A DNA stretch of 64,000 bases, from positions 1 to 64,000 of the forward strand of contig CAYMUY010000003.1 in NCBI GenBank assembly GCA_964393825.1, in the 5' to 3' direction. The notes under the pieces are model-generated. The model was given only the letters and a program-made list of their open reading frames with translations. It searched no databases and was not told the DNA's origin. Positions 63,301 through 64,000 of the stretch are shown here, in pieces. How positions within the stretch are numbered: the first letter of the stretch is position 1; each line of letters starts with the position of its first letter. The stretch is from PFJX01 sp964393825. Lineage in GTDB: Bacteria; Pseudomonadota; Gammaproteobacteria; Burkholderiales; Thiobacillaceae. A program made the translations under genes and the position numbers.

Positions 63301-64000
63301 TGCCCTGGATGACGTCGTTGCCGCCGTTGCCACGCACCGTGGTCTGGCCATGGGTGCCATAGAGCGTGCTGATGTCGATGGTGTTGGCATTTTCGCCGCC
63401 GATCACCAGGGTGCCCTGGCCGAAATAATTGTTGCTGAAGTCGCGCAGGTCGCTGCCACCGTTGTAGCTGACCACGACGAAATCACCGGCCGTGAGGGTG
63501 GCGCTGGTGGTGAAGGTCAGGGTATAGCCATCGGCGCTGAAGCCGGCGCCGGTAAGGATGTTCGCGCCAATGCCGTTTTTCAGGATGGTGACGCCGGTAG
63601 GCGCGCTGGCCTGCATCGGTTCGTTGAACACGTAGCTGACGCTGCCGTTGCTGGTGGAGAAAGTGGCGCTGACCACGTTGGTGGTGACGGAATTGCCGAC
63701 CGTCTGGTTGGTGACCGCGAGGGCGTTCAATGCGGCCGCGTCGTTGCCCGCCACATCCTGGATGGCAAAGGTGTCGTTGCCGGCCGAGGGGTCGCTATAG
63801 CTCACGGTGACGACATCGTTCTGGGAAACCGGGGCAAGCAGCGTGACGTTGGCCGTATTGCCCGAGATGAAGACATTGCTCACACCCCGGTTGATGCCGT
63901 TCACCGTGGCGAGGAAGTAGCTGGATGACGGCTGGTGCGCGGGATCGAGTGCCTCGTTGTAGGTCAGCGTGATCGTGTAGCTGTTGACCGTGGCGCTCTG
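57374..64000 (-). CDS. Giant SwmB/RTX-type surface or secreted protein (N-terminus outside window)
   Basis: At least 2208 residues are visible. The frame stays open to the window edge, where the upstream residues read as another SwmB-like domain (YTITLTYNEALDP), so the GTG at 63904 is internal. SwmB-type beta domains (VTVSYSDPSAGNDTFAIQDVAGNDAA) alternate with RTX-like blocks (GNDSLSGRGGNDYLSGGTGADTLDGG). A ~250-residue module of unknown fold occurs twice, each copy holding a calcium-loop-like D.DGNG..DSL. A unique middle segment lies at about 60.1-61.4 kb. The C-terminus (LLLRLSFQTSEPTVII) does not carry the cassette of RTX proteins 1-5. It resembles large adhesins; whether the adjacent exporter secretes it is inferred. 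Confidence 0.82.
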   Translation of the reverse strand, partial: QSATVNSYTITLTYNEALDPAHQPSSSYFLATVNGINRGVSNVFISGNTANVTLLAPVSQNDVVTVSYSDPSAGNDTFAIQDVAGNDAAALNALAVTNQTVGNSVTTNVVSATFSTSNGSVSYVFNEPMQASAPTGVTILKNGIGANILTGAGFSADGYTLTFTTSATLTAGDFVVVSYNGGSDLRDFSNNYFGQGTLVIGGENANTIDISTLYGTHGQTTVRGNGGNDVIQGSNNNDILFGNAGADRINGGWGQDSIRLFDGINRASDTVVVGTDGGTSSGSQPYFHDTVYAFDVSGSVNNDKLDLPSGSIAANASHVNGTDVGSLAQHSISGGILTFENSGGTAILINAGNLKAATDYLEANLTTAGITVGFAYDHDGNGQADSLFVFQNQGGQDLDNDTLILLVGVNGVTLGNSAGQNVVQIVDTTGPTINDANFSANALNLYFNENLASADFTGITLQKGTGSVLAGLTPTGVAINGSLATVSFAAANLTGTNYVLITSSDRDHQSGTDGSGNKSDIFALDEGGVALGGSGDTVIDLSALTGNIGIYDPSGGNDTLIGNNDSNDIEGGAGNDSLSGRGGNDYLSGGTGADTLDGGDGADEFSFTQGDSTPVSYSAGAYTFTGGADIITGGFTTVATNNNPDSGDRITLRSAMPGNGMASMSTPADHLVTDQHYYLERGNYSGGTFTVNAGGADTLVVYDGDSATGTVAQTALVLQGVNPTQLTATDWGTIYLSGGGADTTPPVFQQATINGASMVIDYNEVLSSALPGAGAFVVMVDGVARGISGISRSQTGESLFLTLVSPVNAGQTVTLTYTDPTAGDDVNATQDLTGNDAASLSAQAVTNQTGGGGSDYAYVYGDPGIGQPLVSEVRLQNDMNSYQPGETLVEYVYLNQSVLVTGTPQLQLVIGTAGAMHTVLANYDAAHSGGNRLAFTYTLQAGDIGQMSIGNLYTPAGSSITNLAGTQTAFARIDNTGNNQASIWLYGAATTTGTAANDWVAVPAGTDVGDAAKLTTALSGLIAGAGGERDMLVFNLKYFGGTLSETVLANGYQFDIDSRVIRVLNESGTINLYEVVGGTPQLVKTLYSGGAGFERMMMVLTDPAGTPLGPDYMADFQLVKDTYTDLIRNNQMNLGSDFADTITLAANPSAFQMVWPGNGNDIVIGSNNGDHSDVSDGNDTISLGGGNDHFGWWGIGSSTLDGGSGEDTLTLSGGIAPTLSGAITYALGTDGKVHLYAGATEFAFIEKGGTGDAWQYRMTSSSGDGVNDMVVTLKDIEYFQVGNQSDYLHLPLGAMLFDVTAPYNTGASFGGNQITVSFSEEVTASGLNGLSLTLNPSDANGWQGTPIMVTGSSGLGTSSVTFTTDTTFAATDVVRMQYNASWGDLRDLSGNPAPTGEIWFGDNGTGATVIDLDWYTPWYGGTVILRGNGGGDRLVGTAYNDVLVDGGGADSLTGSWGADIIRLVENGDGIAYSKDVVNVGLGESYAFFQGVDTSDTTMDVVTGSLTSPAGTGFDISSATVANHDVLDLTAKLIAANVSHADGIDAGAIAKHSITSGIITFENAAGTAILINEGNVQDAATYARLNFTTPGTTAAFKMDTDGNGSVDSLVVIQDHGSSPLLGIDLPDTVILLQNIIGIGSVTLGTTAGANVLQIQDTHEPEPVAMALTADGMRFNFAENTFAPATVSNLALTMQKNGAGAVLSPASVEGNGSTVMTLHYALTLTPEDWVMMHYAGTGTADGIRDASDNALIEATGGFSFAEGGSGNNTINLSALSVGYDIKGNAGNDTLIGSSGEDWISGGTGADTLTGGSGIDHFNFEQGDSPVTVFHENGGAGVSNGDTFSFANGVDRITDLSSGEGISLQRALSDLLGNANAPHYMGSTPANGLVTDQGYYVAQGNYLSGTFTVNNAGADTLLVWDGDSTTGVTQTAIVLSGVQAAQLGLGTGYVHLQSTTGFSSGDDIYTLPSPPVIGQSVDAMGGSDTLLLPFYPNMIMPEGPGLHFGNTLAPNSIGASEIVYTLSEGQFIGDYYLEGSHGHDLLSAQPVQDYGLSLLNFENLRFDDGVQVLDINLASDVGVVQANQAVGGVLNGLDLAASYLFASYEAGPLTGVSQVIGGAHMADTVGLSFAGINEIHMIKDDAGPVWRFMEGENEVFNINQTAAGWSIDYASNSAGADVALSGIEYAVVFDSISGNLLLRLSFQTSEPTVII
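59040..63440 (-). repeat. Duplicated uncharacterised module in giant RTX protein
   Basis: Two homologous blocks lie at about 62740-63440 and 59040-59800. Shared landmarks are KLDLPSGSIAANASH / VLDLTAKLIAANVSH, AQHSISGGILTFEN / AKHSITSGIITFEN, GTAILIN(A/E)GN and D.DGNG..DSL.V.Q. I cannot assign the module to a known domain. Confidence 0.75.

Overview
The window is GC-rich and looks like a chromosomal segment of a betaproteobacterium; a Rhodocyclales or Nitrosomonadales-like lineage is my guess. The reasons are a short beta-type H-NS protein, an EF-P with Arg32 beside its rhamnosyltransferase EarP, a birA-coaX-SPOR operon, and a fimT-pilVWXY1-pilE cluster. No rRNA, tRNA or CRISPR was seen.

Region 1 (1-16.1 kb) is mostly housekeeping and accessory metabolism. 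It opens with the 3' part of a group II intron that runs into the end of a two-gene K+ channel operon. Then come an orphan SoxY-like Tat protein, a GH57 4-alpha-glucanotransferase, a SlyD-like FKBP, an RND pump with its adaptor, a methyltransferase/SDR overlapping pair and a TonB. On the minus strand follow a TRAP-type binding protein, a cysteine-free Fur-family regulator and glycine oxidase ThiO.

Region 2 (16.2-23.5 kb) is the minor pilin operon fimT-pilV-pilW-pilX-pilY1, with a pilE-like pilin behind a stem-loop. From pilW to the first half of pilY1 the DNA is visibly richer in A+T than its neighbours.

Region 3 (23.7-29.8 kb) holds birA-coaX-SPOR-TPM-TPM on the plus strand, facing earP-efp and hns on the minus strand. 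Terminators are visible after efp and hns.

Region 4 (29.98-64.0 kb, all minus strand) is the striking part: a type I secretion operon (tolC, ABC exporter, HlyD adaptor) followed upstream by six very large RTX-type genes, the last running off the window. Three have N-terminal arrays of 11, 5 and 8 PPC domains, then a serralysin-type (M10) metalloprotease, then RTX repeats. One carries two cyclophilin-type prolyl isomerase domains, the second lacking the catalytic Arg. One joins a seven-repeat delta-60 (beta-propeller) domain to a serralysin. The sixth is a giant SwmB/RTX protein with a different C-terminus. The first five share a near-identical C-terminal cassette of roughly 200 residues, down to the nucleotide level in places. 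They look like a paralogous, modular set of substrates for the adjacent exporter: a secreted protease and foldase arsenal.
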